From: Alphaproteobacteria bacterium BRH_c36
Lineage (GTDB): Bacteria > Pseudomonadota > Alphaproteobacteria > Rhizobiales > Hyphomicrobiaceae
DNA length: 40,066 nucleotides
Assembly: GCA_001516065.1 (NCBI GenBank)
Contig: LOEV01000180.1
Span: 1-40,066, forward strand
Direction: 5' to 3'
The notes under the pieces are model-generated. The model did not search any database and was not told the origin of the DNA. It saw only the letters and a list, made by a program, of their open reading frames with translations. This document shows positions 1 through 8,342 of this stretch, one piece after another. Numbering within the stretch: the stretch's first letter is position 1; every line of letters begins with the position of its first letter. The translations under genes and the position numbers were made by a program.

Positions 1-420
1 AATGATCAGTTCCTGGCCGGATATGGTGCGGCACAGGCGGTGCCTGGTCCGCTGTTCACCTTTGCGGCCTATCTCGGCGCCGTCATCGGCGGCTGGCAAA
101 TCGCCGCTCTTTGCCTCGCCGCCGTGTTCCTGCCGTCGTTCCTGCTGGTGATCGGCGCCCTGCCGTTCTGGGAGGAGCTTCGGCGCCGCGCATGGGCCCA
201 ATCGGCACTTGGCGGCGTTAATGCGGCCGTGGTCGGCCTCCTGCTCGCTGCGATTTACAATCCAGTCTGGACAGCCGGAATCAAGAGTCCCCAGGATTTC
301 GCTCTTGGCATGGCGGCGTTTCTTGCGCTTTTCATGTGGAAGGTGACGCCATGGCTTGTCGTTGTACTTTGCGCTCTTGCGGCGGGTGGATTGGCTTACT
401 TGCCTGCACTGCTGCCTTGA
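1..420 (+). CDS. chrA: Chromate transporter ChrA, C-terminal part (cut by window edge)
   Basis: The frame is open from the first base and ends in TGA at 418-420, so the gene begins outside the window. The visible 139 residues are strongly hydrophobic. They contain the pattern QAVPGPLFTFAAYLG near the start, typical of the second half of CHR-family permeases, then several membrane segments (FLPSFLLVIGALPFW; AVVGLLLAAI; VTPWLVVVLCALAAGG). The family exports chromate across the inner membrane in exchange for protons or sulfate-like ions. The first half with its own CHR motif cannot be checked here. The family call is firm. The substrate is inferred from the family, and some CHR members have not been shown to move chromate. 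Confidence 0.88.
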   Translation, partial: NDQFLAGYGAAQAVPGPLFTFAAYLGAVIGGWQIAALCLAAVFLPSFLLVIGALPFWEELRRRAWAQSALGGVNAAVVGLLLAAIYNPVWTAGIKSPQDFALGMAAFLALFMWKVTPWLVVVLCALAAGGLAYLPALLP

Positions 421-423
421 CCG

Positions 424-579
424 TCAGACCGCCACAGGCAGCCCAGCCGCCTGCCACTCCGGCCAGCCATCTTCAAGTCGCCGCGCCATGAATCCGCGCG
501 CGCGCAATCGCTCGACCATGCCGAATGAGAGTACGCAGTAAGCTCCGCGGCAGTAGGCGACGATCTCGTCGCTGATGGG
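424..579 (-). pseudogene. Rhodanese-domain fragment (C-terminal end only)
   Basis: Read on the minus strand, this 52-codon frame contains EIVAYCRGAYCVLSF followed by a segment resembling RLEDGWPEWQAAGLPV, then a stop. That is the catalytic-loop and C-terminal part of a rhodanese (sulfurtransferase) domain, of the type fused to ArsR-family regulators. The cysteine after AY fits the active-site position. Upstream of codon 1 the frame loses similarity: the preceding bases read GHFP only in another frame, which suggests a frameshift or deletion. No start codon, promoter or upstream domain is visible. It lies tail-to-tail with the chromate transporter and appears to be a decayed remnant. Confidence 0.6.
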
Positions 580-1498
580 AAATGTCCGCAGTTGGCATTG
601 CTGTAAATGGCAGCCGTGGGGTCAAGGGCGGGCTTCAGGGCCTCTGCCAGCACGCCCGCTTCACCCCTGATACCGTACGTTCGCGACCTTGGCCGGGAAC
701 AGCAACGCGATACCCCCAACTCCAGAAACTACGCTGCACCGCAACGAAACGTCGGTCAGGGCCATGTGCTGAACAAGTCCCTCGCGGATGATCGGTCAGC
801 ATGTGCTTTTCGAGCAGGTCTATGCGGCGATCGTCGCGAAGAAAATCGCTGCAGTGCGTCATGCCGACACCGGATTCCGGTGCTGACGGCTGCTTTCGCA
901 ACTACCGCGTCGGTCGAAGTTCGGATGCTGAACCGTGCATCCTGACCCAAGTGAGAGCAGGCAGAGCACTGACCGAGCGCACCGTAAGACTTCAGCTTTC
1001 TGTAAAAGCTGCCATTGCCAGACAATTTAAGCGACAACATGGTCGCTTCGACCGAGAAAAATTGGCACTTGCCGACTTCTAGAAACCGGCACGCTTTATT
1101 CGTGGCATTTTCAAACGCGTAATCACCGCCAAATATTGGTTTGCAATTTGGAGACTGGCCGCTGATGCAGCCGGTTGGAACCGAAGCCTACCGTTGCGTT
1201 CCCTGCGGTTCTTGCAGACGCCCTGCACTTCCCATCTGAGTACTTTCCGAGGCTATCTCTTGCCCCTCAGCAAGGTCATAAGCTCAGGTCATCAGCCTCG
1301 ATGAATCGACTTTTCGAGCGAGTAGCCGCAGGAATGGCTTTGACCGAACTCGATTCTCGCACTGGTGGTCTTGGCGATGAGCACCACGGTGCGCCGATCT
1401 CAATCGATATTGAATTCTCACCGCGCGGGAAGTTGAACGCTCCATCCGAGCCTCGCCAACTGCGCAAATACCGACAAACAAACCGAGGATCAAAGACC
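580..1498. other. Gene-poor stretch, about 900 bp
   Basis: Open frames are present on both strands but they overlap one another, lack recognisable domains and lack convincing ribosome binding sites. The part next to 579 may be the decayed upstream portion of the rhodanese-like gene. A GGAAC followed by CGTT 15 bases later occurs near 1176-1199. It resembles an EcfG-type promoter but has non-standard spacing and lies about 300 bp before the CsbD gene. I see no RNA gene or repeat here. Confidence 0.4.
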
Positions 1499-1690
1499 AT
1501 GGACAAGGACCGGATCAAGGGCGCAGCCCAGAAAATCAAGGGCAGCATCGAAAAGGCCGTCGGCAAATTGGTTGGCAACAAGAGCCTCGAAACTGACGGT
1601 CATATCGACGTGGCAGCCGGCAATGTCCGCCAGGCCGTCGGCAAGGCCAAAGACGACGTCCGGGACGTCGTCAAGGACGTCACGAAGTAA
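1499..1690 (+). CDS. CsbD family stress-response protein
   Basis: This is a 63-aa hydrophilic, Lys/Asp-rich protein that opens with MDKDRIKGAAQKIKGSIEKA and contains a second GNVRQAVGKAKDDV repeat, the paired amphipathic pattern of CsbD proteins. CsbD proteins accumulate under general stress; their biochemical role is unknown. The start at 1499 was chosen over the longer in-frame extension from 1175 because the family begins exactly at this MDKDRIKG motif. It is followed 90 bp later by a GlsB/YeaQ-type membrane protein, another stress-associated family, which fits co-regulation. The family call is secure; the function is not known. Confidence 0.9.
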   Translation: MDKDRIKGAAQKIKGSIEKAVGKLVGNKSLETDGHIDVAAGNVRQAVGKAKDDVRDVVKDVTK

Positions 1691-1782
1691 GTCGACAACC
1701 GCGTTTTCTCGGAATTGCAGACACCGGCTCGTATCAGCCGAACAGCCGGACCACGGCCGTCAAACCATAATGGAGACTCATC

Positions 1783-2040
1783 ATGTCAGCTGAAGCCCTT
1801 TTGATCCTGTTGCTTATAGGCGGCGTTGCAGGATTTCTGGCAGGAATAATCGTCAAGGGCTACGGGTACGGAATTGCCGGAAACATCGTGGTCGGCATCG
1901 TTGGGGCAGTCATCGCGGGAGCTCTGCTGCCGCGTCTCGGCTTGTTTCCAGGTGGCGACATTATCGGGCAGATCATCTCAGCGACCATCGGCGCAGTGGT
2001 TCTACTCGTGATCATCGGGGTGGTGCGGCGCATCGCATAA
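1783..2040 (+). CDS. GlsB/YeaQ/YmgE family stress-response membrane protein
   Basis: This is an 85-aa protein made almost entirely of three hydrophobic segments: residues ~4-24, ~28-50 and ~58-82, ending VVRRIA. The glycine-rich pattern GGVAGFLAGIIVKG followed by GNIVVGIVGAVIAG is the signature of the transglycosylase-associated (GlsB/YeaQ) family. These small inner-membrane proteins are induced by stress in many proteobacteria; their mechanism is unknown. A GGAG precedes the ATG by about eight bases. The gene sits between CsbD and a BA14K protein on the same strand, which suggests a stress-gene cluster though not necessarily one transcript. Confidence 0.92.
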   Translation: MSAEALLILLLIGGVAGFLAGIIVKGYGYGIAGNIVVGIVGAVIAGALLPRLGLFPGGDIIGQIISATIGAVVLLVIIGVVRRIA

Positions 2041-2097
2041 CTGCCCATCGAAATGCCCCGCGTTCGACAGCAAGAAAACCCATTCGGAGAATTCTCT

Positions 2098-2505
2098 ATG
2101 ACGTCACAATCTAAGTCGAAATTGTGCGCAGCGCTTTTGGCGACTGCGTTAATCGGGTCGGCCTGCTTGACCGGCACTGTCCAAGCGGGTGGACCAGCAC
2201 AAGGCCCAGGGGTGGCAGCTCAATCAGCGAACCTTGTCCACGACGTCAAATATCGGGGACAGCGCCATCGTCGAAGCGGCAATTCGCACATTCGGGGCCA
2301 CAATCGCGGTCGCAACTCGGCAATTGGCATCGGAGCGCTGATTATTGGCGGTCTGGTGTTGTCGGAAGCTGCCCGATCCGAACATCGCAGGCAGCATTAC
2401 AGCGACTGGCAACGATGCGCATCGACCTACCGTTCATTCGAAAGGGATACAGGAATGTACACCGGGTATGACGGTGAGCGCCATGCTTGCCCGTACCTGA
2501 GGTAA
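2098..2505 (+). CDS. BA14K family secreted protein
   Basis: This 135-aa protein has an N-terminal signal peptide (Lys-rich start, hydrophobic core LCAALLATALIGSACL, likely cleavage near VQA-GG). A basic Arg/His/Gly-rich linker follows, then a short hydrophobic helix (GIGALIIGGLVL). The C-terminus carries WQRCASTYRSFERDTGMYTG, the diagnostic BA14K motif with a conserved Cys and aromatic residues, and ends in CPYLR. BA14K proteins are exported or membrane-associated in Rhizobiales; the founding Brucella member is immunoreactive and has lectin-like activity. The start at 2098 has GGAG about ten bases upstream and a clean signal peptide, so the longer frame from 2053 is unlikely. Confidence 0.9.
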   Translation: MTSQSKSKLCAALLATALIGSACLTGTVQAGGPAQGPGVAAQSANLVHDVKYRGQRHRRSGNSHIRGHNRGRNSAIGIGALIIGGLVLSEAARSEHRRQHYSDWQRCASTYRSFERDTGMYTGYDGERHACPYLR

Positions 2506-2579
2506 GGTGTCCAAAAACCTCTCGCATATCACACGATAGTTGGCCTGCGAGATGGTTCACTGCCTAATAAGGTTTGAGA

Positions 2580-2612
2580 AGCCGGCGCATTACCTAATAG
2601 TTTGCGTCGGCT
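2580..2612. terminator. Possible terminator between convergent genes
   Basis: The arms AGCCGGCGCA (2580-2589) and TGCGTCGGCT (2603-2612) are inverted repeats with one mismatch around a 13-base loop. There is no long T-run, so termination efficiency is uncertain. The position between the convergent BA14K and HPF/RaiA-like genes fits a shared terminator. Confidence 0.4.
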
Positions 2613-2643
2613 CTCTGCTACTGCTGAAGCGCAGCGCGCGTGG

Positions 2644-2961
2644 TCAATGATCGTCGTGCAAGCGACCTAAGGTACTCTCAAGAGAATTTTTCATCTTATC
2701 GGCAGCGCCCTTGACCGCCTGTTCCAAGGTTGCCGCCGTGTGGTTGACGGCTGTGGGTTGACGTCCCTCGAGTCGGGCTTCAATCATGCAGTGTTTGTCA
2801 TCTGGCCCAGACTTGCCAGCATTCACGTCACTGAGGTGCACTTCCACTCTCGTGACCTGACTATCGAAATGGTTGAGCGCGTGTTGCACCACCTCTTTGA
2901 AATAGGTCGTGCGGCCTTCGCTCCCGTCAATGTTTTTGTCCGTGCTGACCTCGATATGCAT
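2644..2961 (-). CDS. HPF/RaiA-type ribosome-associated stress protein
   Basis: This 105-aa protein begins MHIEVSTDKNIDGSEG. It contains a VTRVEVHLSDVN strand, then DKHCMIEARLEGRQP and the helix TLEQAVKGAADKMKNSLES. This alternating strand/helix layout with a central HLSD motif is that of the sigma-54 modulation/RaiA fold. Such proteins bind the 30S subunit and silence ribosomes during stationary phase or stress. The usual helix 1 position (ALNHFDSQVTRVEVHL) is present. The start at 2961 has a GGAT just upstream and matches the family's first strand; an upstream extension to 3027 adds only basic residues. It has no long C-terminal dimerisation domain, so it is the short form. Confidence 0.75.
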   Translation of the reverse strand: MHIEVSTDKNIDGSEGRTTYFKEVVQHALNHFDSQVTRVEVHLSDVNAGKSGPDDKHCMIEARLEGRQPTAVNHTAATLEQAVKGAADKMKNSLESTLGRLHDDH

Positions 2962-3377
2962 TTTCGATCCTTCGTTATTCAGCCTTGCATCAAACCCGCG
3001 ATGGCGTGGCAAAACTAAGCGTTGCACCTCCGGAGTGATGACCGTCCGGTGGTTGGAACCTGATCAAAAAAGTCTAGGGCATCGCATCGCATCGCGGACT
3101 GATTTCAATCAATTTTATAACCGATCTTTGATTAGAGACGCACCGCGCGGACAAGTCGGGCAGACGATCTTGGGAGAACCTAACCAACCACTCGAAGGGG
3201 TAAACAGGAATGTACACCCGACAAGGCATTCGGCTGCACGCATCGGGTTCGCGTCGCCCCTTCCGCTGAAGCAGGTACTTCGGCTTCTACGGTGCAGGGT
3301 TACCTACGGCATTGAAGAATTCGAGCTATCTTCAAGTCACGAAATACGCACTAATAATTTGGTGATGTAGTCGTCAG
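2962..3377. other. Intergenic stretch with a FixK/FNR-like half-match
   Basis: No credible gene lies here. At 3099-3112 there is CTGA-N6-TCAA, one base off the TTGA-N6-TCAA box recognised by FixK/FNR regulators. It lies about 140 bp upstream of the HPF/RaiA-like gene, which is read on the minus strand. A short run of ATCGC repeats lies at about 3079-3096. Two Crp/Fnr genes are nearby, so the box is plausible but unproven. Confidence 0.3.
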
Positions 3378-4331
3378 CTAGTCCGCGATACCCCAGGACC
3401 TCGCGATTTCGGCACTCGAAGAGATACCGACGTCTAGAAGAAAAGGACCTGCGGTGCCACATCCATCGGCACCCTCAGTCATCAGCGGCGTTCCATGGGC
3501 CAAATCGTTGATTCGGTGTGACTTGACCTTCGGCCGACCGTCGGCCGAGCGCCAAATGCGGTGGCTACGCCCTTCGTCCGCCAACACCTCTACAAAATCT
3601 CCTTCAACCCCGTGCACATTGGTCCACTGGCTTATAAGGTCGTCACTAGCGCCGACACGAACGGTCGAATCGTTGTCGCCATGCCAAATCGAAACGCATG
3701 GCCAGGGTCCTTTGTTCGACGATGCCCCCCGCACCTTGTCTCCCCATTCACGGCTTGACTGCCCATTGCCGTGAGACATGGCCCGCACCGCGCCCCACAT
3801 GTTCTCTGCAGCGCCGTACGGCAGACCCGAAATCACGGCCCCGGCCGCAAACATCTCGGGATACGTCGCCAGCATCACCGCCGTCATGGCGCCGCCCGAT
3901 GAAAGACCTGTCAGAAATACGCGGTTGGCGTCCAGAGCATGTACATCGATCGCCCATCGCACCATCTCTTGGATAGAGAATGCCTCTCCACCTTGCCGGC
4001 TATTGTCTGCAGGCTCGAACCAATTGAAGCAGCGAAGCACGTTGTTTTCGAGCGTTTGCTCAGGACTTAGAACGGCAAAACCAAAGCGGTCCGCTAACGT
4101 CAGCCAGCCGGCTCCGTGTGCATAGTCGTGGGCAGTCTGGGAGGCGCCGTGAAGGACAATGACGAGCGGCGCATCGGAGGGGAGGCCGATTGGCGCATAA
4201 AATAGCAATCGAAGGGCGCCTGGGTTGACGCCAAATTCGTTGATCTCGGTCAACGTCGCAGGCTCGGGCCGTTCGTCAGTCGCTGCGGCGTGAGACGCGT
4301 GCGAACGCTCGAGACTGGTCGACTTGTTCAT
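3378..4331 (-). CDS. PHB depolymerase family esterase
   Basis: This 317-aa alpha/beta hydrolase contains the oxyanion strand LVIVLHGASQTAHDYAHGAG and the nucleophile elbow GLSSGGAMT, the lipase box with Ser as nucleophile. WHGDNDSTV supplies the acid residue. The SHRIW segment near residue 258 or the later LAHGTP could supply the histidine. The pattern matches the Esterase_phd family, which hydrolyses poly(3-hydroxybutyrate) or other short-chain esters. There is no clear signal peptide, so the protein looks cytoplasmic, unlike secreted depolymerases; an intracellular PHB or general esterase role is possible. It is the full length for the family and stands alone between the HPF-like and PRC-barrel genes. 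Confidence 0.85.
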   Translation of the reverse strand: MNKSTSLERSHASHAAATDERPEPATLTEINEFGVNPGALRLLFYAPIGLPSDAPLVIVLHGASQTAHDYAHGAGWLTLADRFGFAVLSPEQTLENNVLRCFNWFEPADNSRQGGEAFSIQEMVRWAIDVHALDANRVFLTGLSSGGAMTAVMLATYPEMFAAGAVISGLPYGAAENMWGAVRAMSHGNGQSSREWGDKVRGASSNKGPWPCVSIWHGDNDSTVRVGASDDLISQWTNVHGVEGDFVEVLADEGRSHRIWRSADGRPKVKSHRINDLAHGTPLMTEGADGCGTAGPFLLDVGISSSAEIARSWGIAD

Positions 4332-4495
4332 CCGTAAATCTCCACGAATGCAGTCCGCACGATGCGCTTAACATTCGGCACCGCCAAAGTTTCAGGAGGC
4401 TACGTTCGCCCACTTGATGAACCGCACGACGAAAATGTTGGGAACAAACTCCAGAGCATCGGCCATGCGGCCGGCACCCTGGAGCCATTCAGTGA

Positions 4496-4897
4496 TTAGT
4501 TCTTGACCTTCGGCAGGTTCTTCGCCGCATCCGCGTTCACGTCAAGAACGACGCGATCCTTCTGCAGCTTGAACTGCGCCGGCGTCAGCTTGACACGCGT
4601 CTCGCCAATGCCGAGAAAGCCACCGATATCAATGTGCATTTCGGTGACCGTGTTGTCGCTGCTCCGCGCGAACGCGGCAACTTCACCAAGATTCTTGTCA
4701 TCACTGCTGTAAACGGGCTTGCCGACCCATCCCTTTGCCTCGTCAGCTGTCAATTTGATTGCAGTGGCATCTGGTGCCTTGATGGTAATGGACGGAGTCA
4801 TGGCCTTCTCGGCAGGAGCGGCGGGCTTGTCTTGCGCAGCTGCCGTCAGCGCGAACGTCGAGGCAAGTGCTGCGGCGAGTGTGAGCGAACGAAACAT
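4496..4897 (-). CDS. PRC-barrel domain protein, periplasmic
   Basis: The start at 4897 gives a classical signal peptide (MFRSLTLAAALASTFALTAAAQ). A short Ala/Pro-rich linker follows, then a PRC-barrel: GWVGKPVYSSDDKNLGEVA, a TVTEMHIDIGGFLGIGET segment and VKLTPAQFKLQKDRVVLDV. The mature protein is about 110 aa. PRC-barrel domains occur in ribosome maturation and photosynthetic reaction-centre proteins, but the exported versions common in Rhizobiales have no defined function and are often stress induced. The longer frame from 4957 would bury the signal peptide behind 20 residues, so it was rejected. No operon partner is evident. Confidence 0.88.
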   Translation of the reverse strand: MFRSLTLAAALASTFALTAAAQDKPAAPAEKAMTPSITIKAPDATAIKLTADEAKGWVGKPVYSSDDKNLGEVAAFARSSDNTVTEMHIDIGGFLGIGETRVKLTPAQFKLQKDRVVLDVNADAAKNLPKVKN

Positions 4898-5115
4898 GTG
4901 TTGTACTCCTATAGGTTTGTCTGAAAGCCATTTGCCCAGGTTGTCATTGAGCTGCATAGGATCGGAAAATACCTATGGTCTTGCACCTTGAAGGCCGGGG
5001 GATTCGATACATGTCTTTATCTGGGAACCGCGACCAATTCTCAGACGGTTGGCCTTCTAAACAGGCGCACTTCGAGCGACGCAGATGGCGCAAGCCAAAC
5101 CGAGCGTGCCTTGCC

Positions 5116-5838
5116 TCAAAGTGCGGCAAGAGCTGTGCGCACCAATTCCGGGAGCGATGACGAACCGGTTCTCCTCGTGATCGCTGCTCTGTGATTTTCG
5201 ACGGTGCGTTGGCTTATGCCGAGATCAGCCGCTATATTTTTGCTTGGGTGCCCTGCCACGACGAGATCGAGAATTTGATGCTGCCGCGACGTTAGGCCGG
5301 CAATGCGGCGTGCGGCGGAGAGATGGCCCTTGGAGCGTGCAGCAATCAAATGGGCCTGCTCAATAGCAGCGTCGACACTGGAGAGCAGGTCGCACTGCCG
5401 GAATGGCTTCTCGATAACGTCCTGCGCGCCAGCTTTCATGGCTCGCACCACTTGGGGTACGGAAGCACTTCCAGTCATCACCACGACTGGGATTTGTTGA
5501 TCATCACGATGCAAATGTTCGAGTAATTCGATACCACCCATATTCGGCATGACGGCGTCGGCCAAAATACATCCATCTCGTTCGGGCACGTATGACGCGA
5601 GAAAAGTTTCGCAATCAGCGAACAGCAGAACTGAATAGTCTGCGTCTTCCAGGATCTCCCTGATCAAATTGCGGATGCTCTCATTGCCGTCCAGGACAAA
5701 GATCACGGGCCTCCTGCGCGGAATCAAGTTGGGTGAGGTGAGAGCAGGTGGCAGACAGCTTTGTGCCAGAGCGGTGGAAGTCATGGGTAGAGTCGCAAGG
5801 TGTTTGCTCGGTTGGATGTGACAAGTTGAAATCGGCAT
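5116..5838 (-). CDS. FixJ/NarL-type response regulator (REC + LuxR HTH)
   Basis: This 240-aa protein has a receiver domain at residues ~45-165 and a LuxR-type helix-turn-helix at ~175-240 (LTSRQHQILDLVVAGHPSKN, then DLGISQRTVENHRAAI). The receiver has the phosphoacceptor aspartate in ILADAVMPNMGG, the Thr in VVVMTGSAS and the Lys in VIEKPF. The usual acidic pair after strand 1 reads VLDGNE, so one acidic residue is replaced, but D and E remain nearby. The layout and the GAQDVIEKPF motif resemble FixJ and TtrR regulators. The start at 5838 was chosen because GGAGAAAACTCC lies directly upstream. The N-terminal ~40 residues before the receiver are unusual. No adjacent kinase is present; the HWE kinase at 10959 is the only one in the window. 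Confidence 0.87.
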   Translation of the reverse strand: MPISTCHIQPSKHLATLPMTSTALAQSCLPPALTSPNLIPRRRPVIFVLDGNESIRNLIREILEDADYSVLLFADCETFLASYVPERDGCILADAVMPNMGGIELLEHLHRDDQQIPVVVMTGSASVPQVVRAMKAGAQDVIEKPFRQCDLLSSVDAAIEQAHLIAARSKGHLSAARRIAGLTSRQHQILDLVVAGHPSKNIAADLGISQRTVENHRAAITRRTGSSSLPELVRTALAAL

Positions 5839-5960
5839 GGAGTTTTCTCCGAAGGTGGACAAGGCGAGCATCAGCAGCGCCTCTCTGGATGAGTGGCTTC
5901 GCGGCTTCGCAGTGGAATCGTTGAGCTGCTCTACTTAAGAGCGCCAGTGAGGATTCTCGC

Positions 5961-6209
5961 TCAGGCTCGACGGACCGAGTTTCCGCCGGCAATGATGCGC
6001 TCAAGCAGCACCACAACCGAATTGTTCAAGGCGACATCCTGGTGGTTTTCGCCGACGCCGCGATGGGCGGACGCTGCATCTGCAATGACACCGATCACCT
6101 CTGTCTCATCCATGATTTTCAGATCGCCCATGGCGAGGAGCAACGATTCGCAAATCGACAGCGCGGCCACGCCTGCGACTATGCTGTTCATGTCGGTCGG
6201 AATTGCCAT
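5961..6209 (-). CDS. Small protein, paralogue of the one at 10637
   Basis: This 82-aa protein has the core AALSICESLLLAMGDLKIMD followed by a DAASAHRG segment and the C-terminus LLERIIAGGNSVRRA. The same blocks occur in the 80-aa product at 10637 (AALSICESMLIAMRDLKVLS, DAAAAHHE, IIAGGNSLPRV). The conservation of both ends shows these are real genes of one family. The predicted structure is mostly helical, soluble, with one conserved cysteine. I do not recognise a named domain. Rhizobial genomes contain many such small paralogues near stress genes. It stands alone, upstream of the response regulator gene on the same strand. Confidence 0.7.
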   Translation of the reverse strand: MAIPTDMNSIVAGVAALSICESLLLAMGDLKIMDETEVIGVIADAASAHRGVGENHQDVALNNSVVVLLERIIAGGNSVRRA

Positions 6210-6624
6210 AGTGTTTTACTCATCCTGTTGCAGCAGGTGGTTTGCCGGGCTGCCTAACAACAATCTAGCCCATCGTGACAAAGCTGTTGCTGATGTGGGC
6301 TAGCCTAACCCGCCTTCTGAGGATGAAAATTCTGCTCAGGAAAAGCGCAATCCCACCGCCGAATACTGATCTAGGTTAGGGCGGCAACGATTCCGGGCAC
6401 CTAAAAACCACGTGTGGGGCCAAATGATCCGGTCCGCGCTTGCTAAAGTGGTTATGGCGGATCGCTCTGAGTTCCACAGGTGCCGTTGAAGGGCATGCGG
6501 CACCTGGGGGGCCGCGATGGTCGTGACTGTAAATTGAACAAGCCATGCGTTGTGGTCTCCAGTTCAATCCGAATGACCTCACGCAGGCCCATTCAAAATC
6601 GTCCGAAAACCAGGAGGTTGTTTC
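6210..6624. other. Intergenic stretch without visible gene
   Basis: I see no open frame with coding character, no RNA gene and no strong hairpin. The last bases before 6625 provide the AGGAGG-type ribosome binding site of the next gene. Confidence 0.4.
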
Positions 6625-6789
6625 ATGCCGATCGGTACGATCCTAATCATCATTCTCGTCATTGCCTTGCTTGGCGGTTTCAGCGGTCGCGTCGGCGGCT
6701 ACGGCTTTGGGTACGGTCACGGCGGGGTTGGACTCGTCGGCGTTATTCTCATTATCGTTGTTGCGCTTGTTCTTCTGGGACGCATTTGA
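6625..6789 (+). CDS. DUF3309 family small membrane peptide
   Basis: This 54-aa peptide starts MPIGTILIIILVIALLGGF and ends VGLVGVILIIVVALVLLGRI, with a Gly/Tyr-rich middle (GGYGFGYGHGG). This is the DUF3309 layout: two hydrophobic segments around a glycine-rich loop. An excellent ribosome binding site, CAGGAGG, lies eight bases before the ATG. Function is unknown; related peptides are common in Bradyrhizobiaceae near stress genes. Short length does not weaken the call because start, RBS and family pattern all agree. Confidence 0.88.
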   Translation: MPIGTILIIILVIALLGGFSGRVGGYGFGYGHGGVGLVGVILIIVVALVLLGRI

Positions 6790-7214
6790 ATTGTAAGTTC
6801 GTTGCAAGCGGTGTCATGACGCGCGTGAACAGGGCCATTTACCGGGTCATCGCGATGTAGCGTCTATGAGTATTTTCCGAGTCTCGACGCGCGCTCTTTT
6901 TGACTGTCTTTGTTGCATCGACCCACAGGCTATCCCTTCCTGTCGGTCATAGAGGGTGACAGCTGCAGTTCTCCCCCCGTGTTGCAGACTCCGTAATCTG
7001 GCTTACCAGATGCGCGCGCCCTCCTGAGCAGCATCAGGTCCCCCCGACCTGATGCTGCATTTTCCCTGTCGCCTTTCATTGCCTGTGTCTTTGCTATGTC
7101 GGCTTAGGATACGGCGACGTTGCTCAGTCAATCTGAGTAGATTCCGAACCTGCCATTATCTTCGCTATTGCGCATCTATGGACGTGGGCAATAAAGCCCG
7201 CGAGGAACAATTTC
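6790..7214. other. Intergenic stretch with one hairpin
   Basis: No gene is seen. A strong hairpin lies at 7029-7057 (separate entry). A GCGAGGAAC just before 7215 is the likely ribosome binding site of the next small gene. Confidence 0.4.
7029..7057. terminator. Strong hairpin, possible terminator
   Basis: A perfect 11-bp inverted repeat, CAGCATCAGGT (7029-7039) and ACCTGATGCTG (7047-7057), surrounds a C-rich 7-base loop. A short run, CATTTT, follows on the plus strand. It could end transcription from the DUF3309 gene, but it lies 240 bp downstream of it, so it may instead belong to an unrecognised small RNA. Confidence 0.45.
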
Positions 7215-7415
7215 ATGCCGGTTGCAACCCACACCAAAGCCGCAGAAGACCATAAAGCGGCCGCGACAGCTCACGAGACGACAGCTCAACTCCACACCAA
7301 GGGCGATCATACCGCCGCAGTGGAGAGTTCAGGCAAGGCGAAAGGCTGCTGTGATACGGCTCAGAAGTCGACTGCCGACGCTCACGACAAGAGTACCATC
7401 CAGGCCAAGAAATAA
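7215..7415 (+). CDS. Small hydrophilic Ala/His/Lys-rich protein
   Basis: This 66-aa protein has a repetitive helix-forming composition (HKAAATAHETTAQLHTKGDH and STADAHDKSTIQAKK) and an unusual GCC cysteine pair near residue 44. There are no membrane segments. GAGGAAC lies eight bases before the ATG. I do not recognise a named domain. The composition resembles short stress-induced, natively helical proteins of Rhizobiales. The antisense frame over the same bases has no RBS or family resemblance and is treated as a shadow. Moderate confidence that it is a gene, none as to function. Confidence 0.6.
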   Translation: MPVATHTKAAEDHKAAATAHETTAQLHTKGDHTAAVESSGKAKGCCDTAQKSTADAHDKSTIQAKK

Positions 7416-7591
7416 CTTGGCCGGGCAGCGGGCGAGGCTCGCTGCCCCCTTTGCTAACTTCCAACCAGCATCTCTGACAGCAGGTCGTAGAACGCAGATT
7501 GAAGTGCAGCCAGAATTGCAGAAAAGCCGGCTGAGGGACGCTAATTCATGCTCCTGAAAGGCAAGGTCACCAAACTTCAGGAGTCCAGGCT

Positions 7592-8299
7592 ATGCTTGCC
7601 ATCGTACGGACAACTTCAAAACACGCGAATTCGATCGCGCCCAGGCCACAACCGAGCGGCGTCGGGAAGACATTCTCTGCGTGCGTGATGGAATGTCAGA
7701 GCCGTGTTCTGGAGCGTAAAGAGCATGTGTTTTCCGCCGGTGACCGGGCAACCCATGTCTACAAGATTGAGGCCGGACACGTCTGCGTTTATCGCACGCT
7801 GGTCGACGGCCGCCGTCATATCGTCGCCTTCGCGCAGCCAGGAGATTATCTCGGACTTGGGACAATTGGTCGGCATCGAAATCATGCACAGGTGACGGAG
7901 CGCTCCCGCCTGCGCTGCCTCCCAATCAAAGGGTTAGAAAATCATATCAAGGACACACCCGAACTCGGACTATCGCTTTATGAAGCCCTGTCACAAGAAC
8001 TGGCGGCTTCCGAAGAGCACATGATCTCGGTTACCCAAAGCTCCGCGAAGGAACGGATCGCAAAGTTCCTGCTCATGCTGGCCAATAGGAACCGAACAAT
8101 TAGAGGACCTGCCCTCAGTCTCGTTCTTCCAATGACGCGTGCCGACATCGCGGATTATCTCGGCCTGACCATTGAAACTGTCAGCCGGACGCTCAGCAGA
8201 TTGCGGGTGGAAGGAATCATTCTGTTGGAGCAAGGCGTCCTTGTGACGATTCTTGATCCCAACGCGCTGGAGGCAATCGCCGACTCGATTGAGAGGTAG
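7592..8299 (+). CDS. Crp/Fnr family transcription regulator (FixK-like)
   Basis: This 235-aa protein has a cyclic-nucleotide-binding-type beta barrel at residues ~35-140 (HVFSAGDRATHVYKIEAGHV, then FAQPGDYLGLG), a long dimer helix and a C-terminal winged HTH at ~180-230. The recognition helix is LGLTIETVSRTLSRLRVEG. The E-x3-R-x-L-x2-L pattern is typical of the FNR/FixK branch and predicts a TTGA-N6-TCAA target. The two N-terminal region cysteines are not in an FNR iron-sulfur arrangement, so oxygen is probably not sensed directly, as in FixK. It lies divergent to nothing and 43 bp before the convergent VIT1-type transporter. Confidence 0.9.
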   Translation: MLAIVRTTSKHANSIAPRPQPSGVGKTFSACVMECQSRVLERKEHVFSAGDRATHVYKIEAGHVCVYRTLVDGRRHIVAFAQPGDYLGLGTIGRHRNHAQVTERSRLRCLPIKGLENHIKDTPELGLSLYEALSQELAASEEHMISVTQSSAKERIAKFLLMLANRNRTIRGPALSLVLPMTRADIADYLGLTIETVSRTLSRLRVEGIILLEQGVLVTILDPNALEAIADSIER

Positions 8300-8342
8300 A
8301 GAACTAGGTGACGTCAACACTACAAATTTTTATATCGGCCCA

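Noticed and set aside
720-1160. Several 60-110 aa frames on both strands
   Set aside because: They overlap one another, lack ribosome binding sites and have no family resemblance.
1176-1199. EcfG-type promoter for the stress genes
   Set aside because: GGAAC and CGTT are spaced by 15 bases instead of 16-17 and the site is about 300 bp from the gene. Similar sequences were not found consistently before the other stress genes.
1175-1498. Longer version of the CsbD gene
   Set aside because: The upstream residues have no CsbD similarity and the family start motif lies exactly at 1499.
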